From Nigrospora sphaerica (taxonomy: Eukaryota > Ascomycota > Sordariomycetes > Amphisphaeriales > Apiosporaceae): a stretch of DNA of 64,000 bases. The DNA is taken from the NCBI GenBank assembly GCA_018287875.1, contig JAGVVL010000012.1, forward strand, positions 46,342 to 110,341, in the 5' to 3' direction. Both the position numbers and the translations under genes were made by a program. This document shows positions 20,501 through 31,770 of the stretch, one piece after another; the stretch's first letter is position 1; each line of letters opens with the position of its first letter. The notes below the pieces were generated by a model. It saw nothing but the letters and a program-made list of their open reading frames with translations. It was not told where the DNA came from and searched no databases.

Positions 20501-22500
20501 GCTGTTGCGTCAACTCCTTTCCCTCCGCGTGGGTTCGGTGGACCACAAAGACGGGGTGCGCGAATGGCGTCGGCTGTGTAACGAAACTCATCCGTCCCTG
20601 AGCATGGAGCTTGTCATAGACCTCGTCAAGTAGCTTGCGGTCTTTGGCGCTTAGAGGATAGGGTCTGGAATTGAGCTTGTGGTTCTGCCAGCCGTCAACA
20701 AGGGGAATTTTCATTTGGTCTTCCAAGGGAACATCAATCGGTCCCTTATCGACCCACAGCTTCGGGACGTCAGCGACGACCTTCTTCAGTCTGTGAGCAA
20801 ACGCTGAATCCGCGGCGTAGATGTAGACACCCTCGGGCGTCCGAATCTCCGGGACATCGACAGGCTTGTGAATGCCCAATGCGGTGGTCCGTTCATCTCG
20901 GCGAAGGTCCTGCACGCCAGGGGCTTCCATCGCCGATTCAGAGGCTGCATTTATCATGTTGTATACAGCATCCGAGAGAGGAGTATCGGTCGGTCGCTCG
21001 GACGGTCGGTCGGTCGGGATCGTCGGTGCTGCAGTGGCCAGAGCCGTCATGTCCGTTTGTTGGCAGGTGTCAAGGTCAGCGATTGAATCTGTGGCAATTG
21101 CGTGTATCAAAGGGGTCAGGTTGAACTCAGCGCCTGGATAGACAGGAGCGGTCTGTGTGGCCATTGCCATGCCATCACCAAGGTCTGTATTCATGCCAGT
21201 CGCCTGCGTTGGCATCATCGCGGCTACCGCCAGCGCGGAGAATGCTGCCTTCCAGGTGCTTGCGAAGGCTCCGTGTATCGTGTCTTTTTCTTTAATCATG
21301 CCCAACTTAGCATGTTTCCGGACAACGACTGGCTCATCGGTAGTGTTCGTGGCCACCACGACTTGTGGGGTCTTGCCATCAATCAAACTGTTGACTGCGA
21401 CGACATGGCTGGCTTCGAACACAAAATCCCGGTCGCTTGGTAACGCTTTGTACTCCGCTGCCAGGTACACCGTCTCAGCTGGCATGATGATGACCTTCTT
21501 CTTATTCTCAACTCGTCGGACACAAGGGTTTGCTGTCAGCTGGACCTGGAACAAGACTTGGAACTGCAGTTTCTGGAAATTAAGGGTGTGTGTCGCGTAG
21601 TTGATGACTGTCGCGTGAGGGTCCAGAAGCATGTTGCCAATGAGGAGGTTAGGAGCCAGCTCCGGCAGAACCCATCCCTCAAGGTCAAACCTCATGATCT
21701 CAGGGCCCGAAACTCCCTTGCCTGGCAAGTAGACTGAAAACTTAGCCCACTCAGTGACCTTCGTTTTGCCTTTGCCAACGCCACTCAGTGTTGCGTGCCT
21801 TGTCTCGATAGTATGTTCCAGTGTCTTGAGGAAGTTTTGCCCAACAATAGTTCGTCCGGAGCCTGGGTCACAACAGATCTCCACGTCTTGCGCGTCCGGT
21901 CGGGGTCGTGCCTTGACACGTAGGTAGGTGTAACTGAGCTTGGCGGAATGCCGGTCGTCGAGCCTCGGTGCCCTTCGCACCTTGGTTCCAGTCGGTGTGT
22001 TTACAGCCTCAACAGGTAGATCACACGATCCATACGTCACCTCGGCGGAGCTTTCGGAGTGTGAAGGCTGGGCTGGGCATCCCGCTTCCAGATGTGCGAA
22101 TAGTCTGTTTCGCGAGCCGTGAGTTTCACTGCAGTACCCGCAGGTTCGTCGAGCTGGGTCAGCGGACGGCTTGTTGACGTTGATGTACTGGTCTTTGATC
22201 TTGCCAGCTCGTCGACACTTTTCGACATGAGATCGCAACAGATGCCGGTTGCCAAACTTTGCCAGACAGCGGTGACAGATGACCTTGATATCCAACACTT
22301 GTTCCACCATGTATCCGGCCTCGCGTTCCTCTTCATCATCGGAACTTCTCAGGCTGTCGAGATCGCTGACGCCGCCATGGGACTCACTGGAGTCGCCCTT
22401 GCCGTGGGCGTCGTCATCCTGGGGCTCTCGGTCGTCTGCCACGTAGACCCTTGCCTGTTGTTGGTTATCTCGACGCTTGTCGGGATACCGCCGGTCCTTG
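17564..22500 (-). pseudogene. pol: Gypsy pol polyprotein: protease, RT, RNase H, integrase, chromodomain
   Basis: Encodes the enzymes that copy and insert the element. Going down the minus strand: two zinc-finger-like CxxC..H..C modules near 22260 and 22130, a protease-like CCDPGSGRTIVG near 21880, and RT motifs VVDLRALNKVAVPDNYPLP and FIDDIVVFS (about 20165). Then come RNase H (VQVDGSLERGFG), an integrase zinc-binding region (HHFG..C..C), the catalytic segment IDFIVGLP..VSDRDRKFTSEFW, and a C-terminal chromodomain (YEVEAILKHRRSKRKGGLEY), expected to steer insertion to modified chromatin. Frame breaks are at CCCC 22544-22547, the A run 20359-20363 and CCCC 18542-18545, plus one in-frame TAG at 19768-19770. 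All three indels are in homopolymers. Confidence 0.93.
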
Positions 22501-24257
22501 TCATAGTACGGCTTGCGATCCCTGTCGCGGTACGGCTTGCGATCCCCTCGCGTGGGTCACGGTCCGTGCGACCGTCTCGTCTGTTTTCGGGGCTGGAAGC
22601 ATCCGACGCTCGTCGGTGATGCGTTTCTTTGCATAGTCGTCACCTGAACGGTCTCGCTGGCTGTCCCGTGGGTACCGATTGCTCCGGTATTGGTTGTCTT
22701 GACGTCCCTGATGATGCTCCTTCCAAGTGAACGGTCTAGCGCCACCGCCGCCGTAGTCAAGGCGTCTGTTGGTCAGACTGTTCTTGGGGGCGTATTGGGG
22801 TAGAGCTGCCATGCTAGACTCGCGATGGCTGGACCCTGATGTTCCACCAGCTGGAGGTAGCTTTCCAAGGTGTCATACTGAGCTGGAGCCCTCAAGTATT
22901 GCTTGATCTCGGGTCCACAGGACTCCCAAATGTTGTGGACTGCTCCCAGCCAGTTGTTGGTTTCCACTTGGTAGATGCGCATTGCTCTCGCGTGCCGAAG
23001 CTTTGTGCTGAAGAACTTGTCCAGAGCAGCCTCATCTTTGGCGACGTCCCGAATAGTCAAGTAAGACTGGTTAAACTTACGAGACGCCACGCCAATGTCT
23101 GGACTGAAGCGGCGCTCCAGCTGTCCAAGCATATGCATCAAGCCTCTGCTTCTCCACAAGGCTCTGTCCTCTCCACGTACTTGGTTTGACCACCACGTTC
23201 GGGCCTTGCCGCCAAGTAACGTCAACCACATGTGGATGATCTGTTGTTCATAAGAGGCTCGCATGCTGGCATCTTCCAGGTATGTCCGAATATTCTCCGA
23301 GAACTGGTAGACGTCGGTGTACACCACGTCCTTGCCGGTCATGACCAGTCCTTCGTCCGTTGGGTCTGGATAGTAGGGATCGAAGATGCCAATGTCGTCT
23401 CGCTTGAGGCGTCGGCCGCCGGCCGAAATACCAGGGGCACTGTATGGAGTATCCTGCCGCCCGGATCGGTCGTTCTCTTCAGGGTACCGATGGCTGAAAG
23501 GATCTTGACGGTAAGGGTTTCGGTCATGGTCATGAGGATTCTGTCGGTCAAAAGCACTCAGTCCCTGCAATCCTTGCGCTTGCGTGAATTCTCTAGGTAT
23601 ATCCTTCATTCGGTTATGAAGGGCGTCTCCGTAGTCGCGCCGAGGTTGGAACGTGTTTTGAGGTTGGGCTTGGCTCTTCTGGACGAAGCGACGGACTGGA
23701 GACGCATTGTAAAAGTCCTCCGACCGTCTGGAAATTGGTGAGTGTCGGTTGCCGTCCGGGGCCTGTGTGACTGTTGGCATGGGGAATAGCGTCGGGGCGG
23801 ATTCAGCAGCCGTAGCTGTGTCAACGGCTCCGTCGCCGGTGCTCTGTCCCGGGGTGGATCGCCCCGATATCATGTTCTTGATCTCGGCCATCATTCCCAT
23901 GACTTGCTCGTGACGCTGGTTGCTGATCTCCTCCAGTCGTTCCAGTTTAAGTTGAGTGGCGTCCTGTCGCTGTGCAAGGTACCGAATCGTCTTCTTGTCG
24001 GCTTTCAGATCATCAGGCCGTTGCGGTATATCACTCGATACACGTGCAATCTCGTTGAATGCGAAATGTAGTGACTCGTCTCCTTCGGATCCCTCTTCAC
24101 CTTCCGGGTTATCAGGTCGGTTACCAACGTTGTCTGAAACACGCGGTCTGCTTTTACTTCGCGAGGAAGCAGTTGGCTTGTTCTGCTTTAGACGTTGGAA
24201 CCTTGTCTCTGTCGACATCTCCGGTATGTTCTGCTGTCCTCCGCTCGAGGCTGCCAT
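22501..24257 (-). CDS. gag: Gypsy gag-like protein
   Basis: The ATG at 24257 opens a frame ending at 22773; it continues in another frame to about 22501 and from there into pol. It has a charged N-terminus and coiled-coil-like ERLEEISNQRHEQVMGMM. A retrotransposon gag domain (GKARTWWSNQVRGEDRALW.., LGQLERRFSPDIGVASRKF) follows at about 23060-23200. The RDR/RKPY-rich tail carries a short internal repeat. Gag forms the particle that packages the RNA. The change of frame near 22780 could be programmed frameshifting or an indel beside the CCCC/CCCCC runs. Confidence 0.82.
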
Positions 24258-24719
24258 GGCTGGCAGGCACACACAGCGCTTGATTGGCTTGATGATGAAG
24301 TATTTGATGGAGTGTGAAAGGGAAGATGTCGGCTGTGGACTTGTTATTTGCGGTGCGGAAGCGTTTATCGTGGAGTGAATAGGTTAGTGTTGTCCTCTGC
24401 GTTTGGCGCGTTGGAATTATTACTCGAGAGCAGCTCTCAAGTAGCAACTGCAACAGACAGTGGTTGTGATGGTGTTGCTCTAATCGACACGCTCAATTCG
24501 CCTCTGGGACTCCTTGATGCGCTTGTTTAGAGGACCGGTGCGACGCGAGGATCCTCAACCGGTTGGTGTCCTTCGATGCGGATCGTCAACTTCGCCTCTG
24601 GGACTCCGTTGATGATCGTCACGATGGAACGGACTTGCGGCTTCGTCATAGGCGTCGGACACGATGATCTGGACGTCTACGTGATGCTGAAATCGATGAA
24701 ATGGGTCTCAATGACCGAA

Positions 24720-24733
24720 AAGAGATGCTACCA
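24720..24733 (-). other. Putative tRNA primer-binding site
   Basis: Two bases inside the 5' LTR, the minus strand reads TGGTAGCATCTCT; starting with TGG is usual for a site pairing with a tRNA 3' end. I cannot name the tRNA with certainty. Confidence 0.45.
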
Positions 24734-24735
24734 TT

Positions 24736-24918
24736 TGATATGGTGAAGACTGGGGTGAAGGGGAAAGATGATGTATTCCGTCCGCCGGCCACGAAGTGGA
24801 TGTCAGGGCAGGAAACTATCTATGGTGCGATATCCCAACTAGGTAGGTGGGGTAGCAGGACCCTCCTTGACAAGGATACCGCACCTTATTATCTGTTACC
24901 TACCCCCGCCACGTATCA
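24736..24918 (-). repeat. 5' LTR of the Gypsy element
   Basis: 183 bp, identical to 17303-17485. The promoter for the element should be inside it, reading toward lower coordinates. Confidence 0.96.
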
Positions 24919-24923
24919 GTCAA
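24919..24923. repeat. 5-bp target duplication GTCAA, right
   Basis: Matches 17298-17302; the pogo transposase frame resumes directly after it. Confidence 0.95.
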
Positions 24924-26590
24924 TCAATCCGCTCAGTCGCCAAGCAATACAACGTCACCAGGCACTGGTTGACTGCCAGATTCAATTGCAAGCCTCTGAA
25001 AAGGCATGCCCAGGAGCATCACAAAGCCCTCACTGAGGAGCAAGAGCGCCAGCTTGTGGCGTGGGTGTTGCTTCAAGGCCGCCTTGGCTGGGCTCCAACA
25101 CACGGCCGCTTTCGTCAATTCGCCCAGTCCACCCTCAACACCTCCGGAAGCCACCGCCGCCTTGGAAAACGCTGGAATCACCGGTTCTTTAAGCGCTGGC
25201 CGCAGGTGAAGACACCGGTTTCCACAGGCATGGATTTTCAACGCCTCAACGACGCCTCTCACGCCAATATTGAGGAGTTCTTCGAAAGGCTGGCCCACGA
25301 AGACCTCGCCAGCATCTCACTAGAGCACACCTGGAACTTCGATGAGATAGGTGCTCAGATTGGCCTTGGAGACTGCCCCTTCGTTATCGGACCTGCCGCT
25401 ATGAGCCAGATCTCCGCCATGGATACGCCTCGAGGCGAGTGGACGACCTCTCTGGAAGCAATCTCTGCCACTGGCCGCGCGCTGCCTCCGCTAGTGATTT
25501 TCAAGGGCAAGGCAGTTCAACAGCAGTGGTTCAACTCTCAAGTCGACGAGCAGGACCTCGAAAGCTGGTCTTTTGAAGCCTCACAGGCTGGCTGGACCAG
25601 CAATTCAATTGCGCTGCGCTGGCTGAAGCAGATATTCGTGCCTCTGACGGCTCCAGAAGACCCTAAACAGTGGCGGCACCTCATCCTCGACGGCCACGCA
25701 AGCCACTGCGCTGAGGAGTTCATGATGACCTGTTTCGAGGCACGCGTCTGGCTCAACTTTTTACCAGCTCATACTTCTCAAGTGCTGCAGCCGTTAGATC
25801 TAGGCCCTTTCTCAGTGTTGAAGCGAGCTTATCGGAAATACCTACGTGACGCCTGCCTCACCAGCTTAACACTGACTCCAAAGAAGCCAGAGTTTCTGGA
25901 GGCCTGGAACAAGACTCGCAAGGAGGCTCTGACACCAGAGCATATTGCCACAGGCTGGAGAGCGACCGGTATCTATCCAAGGGACCCCAGCAAGCCGCTT
26001 AATAGCCGACTGGCGAGGCAGCATGACCGCGACAGGCCAGAGGGGTCAAATTGGTGTGTTCCGCAGCCAAGGGAGGACCCTCTGCCGTCGCAGATGTCTG
26101 CTCTAGAGGTTAAGACACCGAGGACTTCACGTCAGATCAGCGTAATCCACCGGGACCTTGGTGGTGTTGATCCAGTCTATAACAACGCAACGCTACGCCA
26201 GGTGTTTCGGAAGGCTGGCAAGGCCTTGGACCAAGCGACCGCTGAGATCTCCAGTCTGAAGCACGAACGAGACCAATTGGCTGCAGCGCTGGATCGCCAG
26301 AAGCCCCAGAAACAGCGCAAGGTTCAGCCAACCGCTCAGGACCGTTTCGTGACGATGCTGGAGGTGCGCAAAGTTAAGGAGGAGATGTCGACCCCTGAAG
26401 ATGCAGGGGGTACGGTCACTGCGGAATCTGAAGCTGTCCGCATAGACGGATCGGACGAAGAAGTCGATTCTGAGGTAGAAGACTGCATCATAGTCTCTTG
26501 AGATCAGTCTGCTTGTGCGTAGGTATTGTGGCTGTTGAGATAATTCAATTGATCCGTAGTGTTGCCATCGCGTGAGGTCATCTTGACCTC

Positions 26591-26628
26591 TGGCCGTTTG
26601 GGGGTTGGCTCTTTGGTGGGGGTGAGCT
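26591..26628. repeat. Right inverted repeat of pogo element 1
   Basis: Complement of 17080-17118 with one indel; followed by the TA target dinucleotide at 26629-26630. Confidence 0.9.
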
Positions 26629-26918
26629 TAGCCAATAGAATTGCCGTAATATGCACTGGTTACCGGGTTCAAACGAAGCGAGATAAGGGAGACGATAGGT
26701 CGAAGTGACGCCAGTTTTCATTGGCCAAATCCCTTGCAATGCAGTTATATCCCTGCACAGGGGCGCTTAGCCTCGTCTGGGTTCGGACAGAGGGCGTATT
26801 TTTGGAATATTAGCCGAGCTAGGCGCAGGTAGTTACCGAACCTGCTGTCCGACATTTTTAGTTCTCGCTGTGAATCTTCCGTCCCCTTGCTCCATGGCGC
26901 GTTGCTTCCAACACCTTT

Positions 26919-28048
26919 ATGTATCAGTTCCAGCAATACACCAACATGAATTTGACCATTCGACATCGGATGATAGCGAAGCTGCTCGGTGCTTTCAGCT
27001 TGCTTGCAGTATGCTCTTTAACTATACGTCTTCATGGTCCTTCGGCATGGATAACCGGCGGTGTCTCGCCTCTGGTACAGCCGCATCTGGCTTCTTTATC
27101 GCAAGCAACCACGACCGTCCTGATACCATCCCCCAGTCAACTAATACCGCAACCTCGATACCGCAGAAGCTCTGGTACAAACCCGGGCCTGCCGGATTAA
27201 AGGACGAACTCAAATCTTTTGTCGACTCTTGCGTCTCCAAAAATCCAGGCATCGAAATCAAATTCATGACAGATGATTCAGGCGATGAGTTTGTAAAGGA
27301 ACACTTCGCATCACATCCAGACATAGTCAACAACTTCCTCGCCATCGCAATTCCAATCATCAAGGCCGACCTGCTCCGCTACCTTATTCTTTACGAATAC
27401 GGCGGGATCTGGAATGATTTGGATGTATCTTGCGAAGCACCAGTCGACGAGTGGATTCCGGATCAATATAAATCCCAGGCCAGTATATTTGTTGGTTTGG
27501 AGTTTGATGTGGATATATGGGTTTGCCAATTTGCCAGCTGGACGATTATGGCGAAGCCGAAGTCACCGCATATGATGGTGGCTGTTGATGACTGCCTAGA
27601 TGGACTAGTCGCGAAGGCTCAAGAGCATGGAGTCCAGGTGCAAGATCTGAAGCTTGGAATGCTTGACGATATCGTTGATGTTTCGGGGCCGCGAATGTTG
27701 ACACGTGGGATCCTGAAGAGCCTGACAAGAATGCTCAATGAGACGGTCGGGAATACGGAGATATCTCATGTCTTGGAACCGAGGCTCATTGGCGACGTCT
27801 TGGTGGTGCCGGATTATGCCTTTGCAGATTCAATGAACCAACAGCACGGGGATAAGAAGTTGGACGAAAGCTTACAGTGCATCATTACGCCGGTTCGTGG
27901 AAGAATTCGAAAGGTGGCGAGGAGTAAAGGAAGAATAGAAAACAGGAATACATCAGCGTCAAGATCAAAGATATGTGATCGCGTCTCCGCGAAACTTTCA
28001 CTCTTTATCCATTCCTTGTTGTTTTCGCTGGCGTTGTTAGCAAAGTAG
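26919..28048 (+). CDS. GT32 (OCH1-like) mannosyltransferase family protein
   Basis: OCH1-type enzymes are Golgi type II membrane proteins that add alpha-1,6-mannose or related sugars. The ATG at 26919 gives a short cytoplasmic part and a signal anchor (LLGAFSLLAVCSLTI) but is in a different frame from the catalytic part. The catalytic frame reads SIPQKLWYKPGP, FMTDDSG, then IIKADLLRYLILYEYGGIWNDLDV with the DxD sugar-nucleotide motif at about 27415-27425, and later GPRMLTRGIL. The switch falls most simply at CCCCC 27130-27134, where one base seems to be missing. The catalytic frame also extends upstream to an ATG at 26894, but that version has no anchor. A hydrophobic C-terminus (LFIHSLLFSLALLAK) is odd for the family. 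Confidence 0.8.
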
Positions 28049-28639
28049 ACTCAGAAGAGATAAGGCTGAACGGGCGAGGTTCTACCGCGTCGTGAGTGGG
28101 ATGGATAAGATGTGAAGCTGTCGAATCCCAGTTTCGTGTCGCCAGCCTCAGGGATTGTAAGTCTGTCTGATAATCCATCGGCGGACATCGCGCTATCGGA
28201 TACGTGCCAACGAGAAAATGTAGAGAGAAGAGGAGTAGGGGCGGGAGGAGTGCGAGGCCGAGCGAAGACGGGGCACTAGTGCGCTTTGTATTGACTATGG
28301 GTTGCAGTGTACTGCAACCAGGAGAATCTCGACGGGAAATTCTCGAATGAATTATCGTGTTTAGTTAGGTTTGTCCATTCGATCGAAGCGTCATGGCCCT
28401 CCTGATCGGCGGCGAGGAGCTGCACCACAAATATCCCTCGGTTTTGTTAGTTGGATACATAAAAATTGTCTCAGACAGCAACCAATTTCCACGGGTGCGT
28501 ACATAGTAGCAAACAACGATCGATGTTATGGGGCTGGTAGCTGTGGACCGATAGGACAAGCGGTGGACACTGGTAGGAGGGATGGTCTATGCGTGTCAAG
28601 GTACTTGTGTACCTTGAGACTGCCAGAAACATCATGTGT
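28049..28639. other. Spacer with a fragment repeated near 30.9 kb
   Basis: The last 130 bp (about 28510-28640) resemble 30830-30955: both encode, in one frame, VDTGRR.GLCV.. and TLRLPE. The left copy ends exactly at the pogo 2 insertion site. Nothing else recognised. Confidence 0.5.
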
Positions 28640-28641
28640 TA

Positions 28642-28686
28642 ACGTAGATGTCGGGTCAGTCGTGCATGTGGGTCAGTCGTGCACTT
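28642..28686. repeat. Left 45-bp inverted repeat of pogo element 2
   Basis: Exact complement of 30455-30499; begins ACGTAGATGTCGGGTCAGTC and contains a duplicated 14-mer. Confidence 0.96.
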
Positions 28687-28739
28687 CTTACTAATTTCCA
28701 CCATCTCAACTTCAACTCTACACAACTCCATCAATAAGC

Positions 28740-30364
28740 ATGGGAAACCCTTCGAGAGAGTCTCAAATGAACCTGGCGGTCCAGGCAATTCGAACGGATC
28801 CTACTTTATCTAACCGACGTGCCGCAAAAATCTTCAATGTCCCTCTATCCACCCTTCTCGATAGAATGAAAGGAAAACGCGCCCGACAGGACACCCGCTC
28901 TGCCAGTGCTCGATTAACGAAACTAGAAGAGGAGGCAATTGTTAAATATGTCATTGACCTGGATTCGCGGGGTTTGCGCCGCGGCTTAGCGATGTTGACG
29001 ATATGGCGAATAACATCCTCGCGGCACGCGACGCGTCGCGCGTCGGGACGCGCTGGGCCTCAACCCTCGTCGCGCGACAACAAGAGCTAAAGACGCGTCT
29101 TTCGCGTGTATACGACTACCAGAGAGCCCTCTGCGAAGACCCTGAGAAAATCGCGGGCTGGTTCGCGCTTTTTAGCAACCTAAAGGCGAAATACGGTATC
29201 CTCGACGACGATCTATACAACTTCGACGAGACCGGCTTCATGATAGGCCAGATCGCGTCCTCGATGGTCGTGACGGGCGCTAATCGCGACAGGAAACGGA
29301 AGAAGGTCCAGCCTGGCAATCGGGAATGGGTCACCGTGATCCAGGGCGTGTGTGCGAACGGCTGGTGCGTCCCGCCGTTCATAGCAGTGAAAGGCGTCTA
29401 CCACCTCGCGAACTGGTACGCCGACAGCTCCTTACCACGCGACTGGGTCATTAAACCTACCTTGAATGGATGGACCAACAACGAGACAGGCCTAGACTGG
29501 ATTCGGCACTTCGATAAACACACAGCCGTGCGTGCGAAGGGCCTATATCGGATGCTAGTCATCGATGGGCATGAGAGCCACGTTTCGGCCGAATTCCAAG
29601 CTTTCTGCAAAGAGAAAAACATCATCACTGTCTCTATGCCTCCGCACTCATCGCATATCCTCCAGCCACTTGACGTTGGTTGTTTTGGTCCATTGAAGCG
29701 GGCATACGGTCGCGAAATCGAAGGGCTTATGAAGGCGTATGTGAACCACATCACGAAGGCCGAGTTCCTTATCGCCTTCCAAGCCGCGTTTTCAAAGGTT
29801 TTTACGCACGAAAACATCAAGGCCGGATTCTACGGGGCCGGTTTACTGCCTCTCGATCCAGACAGGATCATATCGAAGCTCGATGTGAAGTTATCGACGC
29901 CTTCGCCGACTGGAACCCTCCCAGCTGTGACCACCCCATGGACCTCTCAGACGCCACACAACCCGACCGAGGCGACCTCGCAGACTGACTTTATTAAAAG
30001 CCGAGTCCGCCATCACCAGGGGAGCTCTCCAACACCGATTTTATCGGCAGTTGACCAGATTGCGAAGGGTACAATGGCGATAATGCACGAGAATGCCCTC
30101 CTAAAGGCTGAGAACCGTAACCTTCGAGAGGCGAATATCAGCCTAGCTAAGCGTCGTGGGGCAAAGAAAGCTCATATAAGGCAAGGAGGCGCTCTTAGTA
30201 TCGGCGAGGGACAAGATCTTTTAGATCAGAAAGACGTAAACACGCAGTTAGGGAGGAAACGCGTGCGAATAGTAGTCGCACGAGGAGGGCGCAACCGCGC
30301 GAACAGCGCTGTGGTATATGCGGAAACACCGGTCATAATGCGCGTACTTGTGAAATGGATGTAG
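28740..30364 (+). pseudogene. pogo-like transposase with one frameshift
   Basis: The ATG at 28740 starts a psq helix-turn-helix (TLSNRRAAKIFNVPLSTLLDR) and a CENP-B-type helix (LTKLEEEAIVKYV). The frame is lost at the G run 28969-28972; the continuation lies one base over, with MANNILAARDASRVG and RLSRVYDYQRA. The DDE catalytic aspartates are in YNFDETG (about 29220), LVIDGHESH (about 29563) and LQPLDVGCFG (about 29668). A C-terminal coiled coil and basic tail follow to the stop at 30364. One homopolymer base is all that separates it from a full 540-residue transposase, and the ends are perfect, so the element may be active. Confidence 0.93.
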
Positions 30365-30454
30365 AAACCTCCGGAGACTCGGATTCCGGTTGGTTTGAAT
30401 TGATTTAAGTTGTTGCGGTTGTGTAATTGACTGACTCATCGACAAGGTGCTGAA

Positions 30455-30499
30455 AAGTGCACGACTGACCCACATGCACGACTGACCCGACATCTACGT
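30455..30499. repeat. Right 45-bp inverted repeat of pogo element 2
   Basis: Exact complement of 28642-28686, followed by TA. Confidence 0.96.
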
Positions 30500-30689
30500 T
30501 ATATCTGTCCGGGAATGAAAAACACGTTAGATAAGAGGTCCGTCTTCTCGATTTCCTCCCCAACCCCCATCCTAAATCGCGCTCAGACCCGGGACGACAA
30601 ACTCGGTGCTCAATTCTAGAAGATCTTCCTGGACCTCGAGAGAAAATGCGGAGCCCACTGCCCAATCTGGATGTCCTAGATACGGTACT

Positions 30690-31770
30690 GGATGTAAGTT
30701 AAGGTTGAGCATTTGGACGCTGCCTGTTTTAGCTTGCTGACGTCAATTGAATAGGTGTCCTGTTCTGCAATTCTGGCTGCTCCTTCTGCTCGCCAAGTGT
30801 CTTCGGCAACACCCATGGCGGCTTTGGGAGCTGTGACGGCGCTGGCAACTGTACACTGATGGAACAGGTGGTGGACACTGGCAGAAGGGAGGGCCTGTGC
30901 GTCCCAGGGTACTTAGATACCTTGAGACTGCCAGAGCCATCGTATGTTGTCCTTCTTTTCTTCCTCACGTTGCTATCCTCAGTCAATCTACGATCAGTTG
31001 TCGGCTTTTCCAACTGCGTGCCGTGACAGGAGCAATCTGTCGCAATATGAGGCTATTCACGTGGCTTAGCCTCTCCTACCAGGTCACGTGGCTCCTCTTC
31101 ACATGCCAGGATTCACATGGTGACAGGGGTCCTGAGCTACTATATGTACTACTGCACCTACAGACAGATTTCCTTTGTTTCCTTCTAATGGATAACTTGA
31201 ACCTCGCTTTCCACGATCTCTGCAGTGCGACACAATCCAAATGACCCGGGAGATCCAGACGACTATGATGATCCTGAAGAGCCTGAAGATAGACAATACA
31301 CACTGTTGGTCAACATTAGGAATGGTGAATTTTCCTTGGCCGACTTTTCCCACCTAGATAGACAAGTGCCTATTCAAGTGGCCTTATTTTCCGATCTTAG
31401 TTTATGGATGAGTGCTAATTTTGTGACCACCACCCCCGCCTCTTCACCATCGCCTACATCAACAAAGACAACCCATAGTGCTCCTCCCCGCCACCGGCTC
31501 CGCATTCTCCAGAGACCGACTGTGGCTTCTGGGATGTGATCTTCGCGTATACGTTCGAGATATAAAACATGAAGGGGTGGGTAGAGGTCGGCGGCTGCTA
31601 GGGCTTGCACGAAAATGAAAACCGGTGCGGCGGTTTGACCGGCTGGGAATGGCACGGCGCCACTAACACCAAAAGCGCGTTCATTTACTTCAACTTGCCC
31701 CTCTTGATGAAGGACGGTTGCTTATAGCGAGCCATCGCTTCGGCCGGAGGTCCCAAGATACAATGCTAAG
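30690..31770 (+). pseudogene. Relic of the C-terminal part of a large GH18 (class V) chitinase-like protein
   Basis: A cysteine-rich segment (GCVLFCNSGCSFC.., SCDGAGNC, LCVPGYLDTLRLPEP) follows a good intron end (GTAAGT..GAATAG, about 30694-30754). A later exon starts after TCTGCAG near 31224 with an acidic Asp-Pro stretch (DPDDYDDPEEPED). Further on, in shifting frames, come CGGLTGWEWHGA, AFIYFNLPL and AIASAGGPK. This order resembles the C-terminus of the LysM/chitin-binding chitinases of filamentous fungi that are related to yeast killer-toxin alpha subunits. Two in-frame stops (about 31564 and 31597) and several frame changes mean it is dead. The catalytic GH18 domain is not seen. Assignment rests on motif memory and is moderate. 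Confidence 0.45.

Larger units (their letters stand above)
17303..24918 (-). mobile_element. Ty3/Gypsy LTR retrotransposon (chromovirus), 7616 bp, full length
   Basis: Two identical 183-bp LTRs (17303-17485 and 24736-24918) begin TGATA and end TATCA, and a GTCAA target duplication flanks the element. Coding order on the minus strand is gag, zinc-finger/protease region, reverse transcriptase, RNase H, integrase, chromodomain, which is the Gypsy order. Identical LTRs indicate a very recent insertion. It sits in codon 17-18 of the pogo transposase gene. Diverged solo LTRs of a related family are at 46899-47058 and 53614-53792. Confidence 0.97.
17252..26501 (+). pseudogene. pogo/Fot1 transposase, split by retrotransposon
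   Basis: The ATG at 17252 opens 17 codons up to 17302, where the Gypsy element begins. The same frame resumes at 24924 after the duplicated GTCAA and runs without a break to a stop at 26501, giving a 542-residue transposase if the insertion is ignored. Just after the junction is a psq-type helix-turn-helix (SIRSVAKQYNVTRHWLTARF), then a CENP-B-type helix region (LTEEQERQLVAWVLL). The DDE catalytic core has aspartates in WNFDEIG (about 25341), LILDGHASH (about 25689) and LQPLDLGPF (about 25797), and a C-terminal coiled region follows. The undamaged frame shows the element was recently competent and was silenced by the insertion, not by slow decay. Confidence 0.95.
17080..26628 (+). mobile_element. 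pogo/Fot1-like DNA transposon interrupted by a Gypsy element
   Basis: Imperfect inverted repeats of about 38 bp at 17080-17118 and 26591-26628 share AGCTC.CCCCC..ACC and CAAAGAGCCAACCCCCAAAC, and TA dinucleotides flank both ends (17078-17079, 26629-26630). Without the Gypsy insertion (17303-24918) and its extra 5-bp duplication the element is 1928 bp, normal for Fot1-type elements. Confidence 0.93.
28642..30499 (+). mobile_element. pogo-like DNA transposon 2, 1858 bp
   Basis: Perfect 45-bp inverted repeats (28642-28686 and 30455-30499) flanked by TA on both sides (28640-28641, 30500-30501). Each repeat contains two copies of the 14-mer GGGTCAGTCGTGCA separated by TGT. It encodes one transposase. 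Its ends and protein differ from pogo element 1, so it is a separate family. Confidence 0.96.

Noticed and set aside
20868..21141. Overlapping plus-strand frames in the Gypsy pol region
   Set aside because: Antisense to the retroelement polyprotein; low-complexity Ser/Arg-Gly content.
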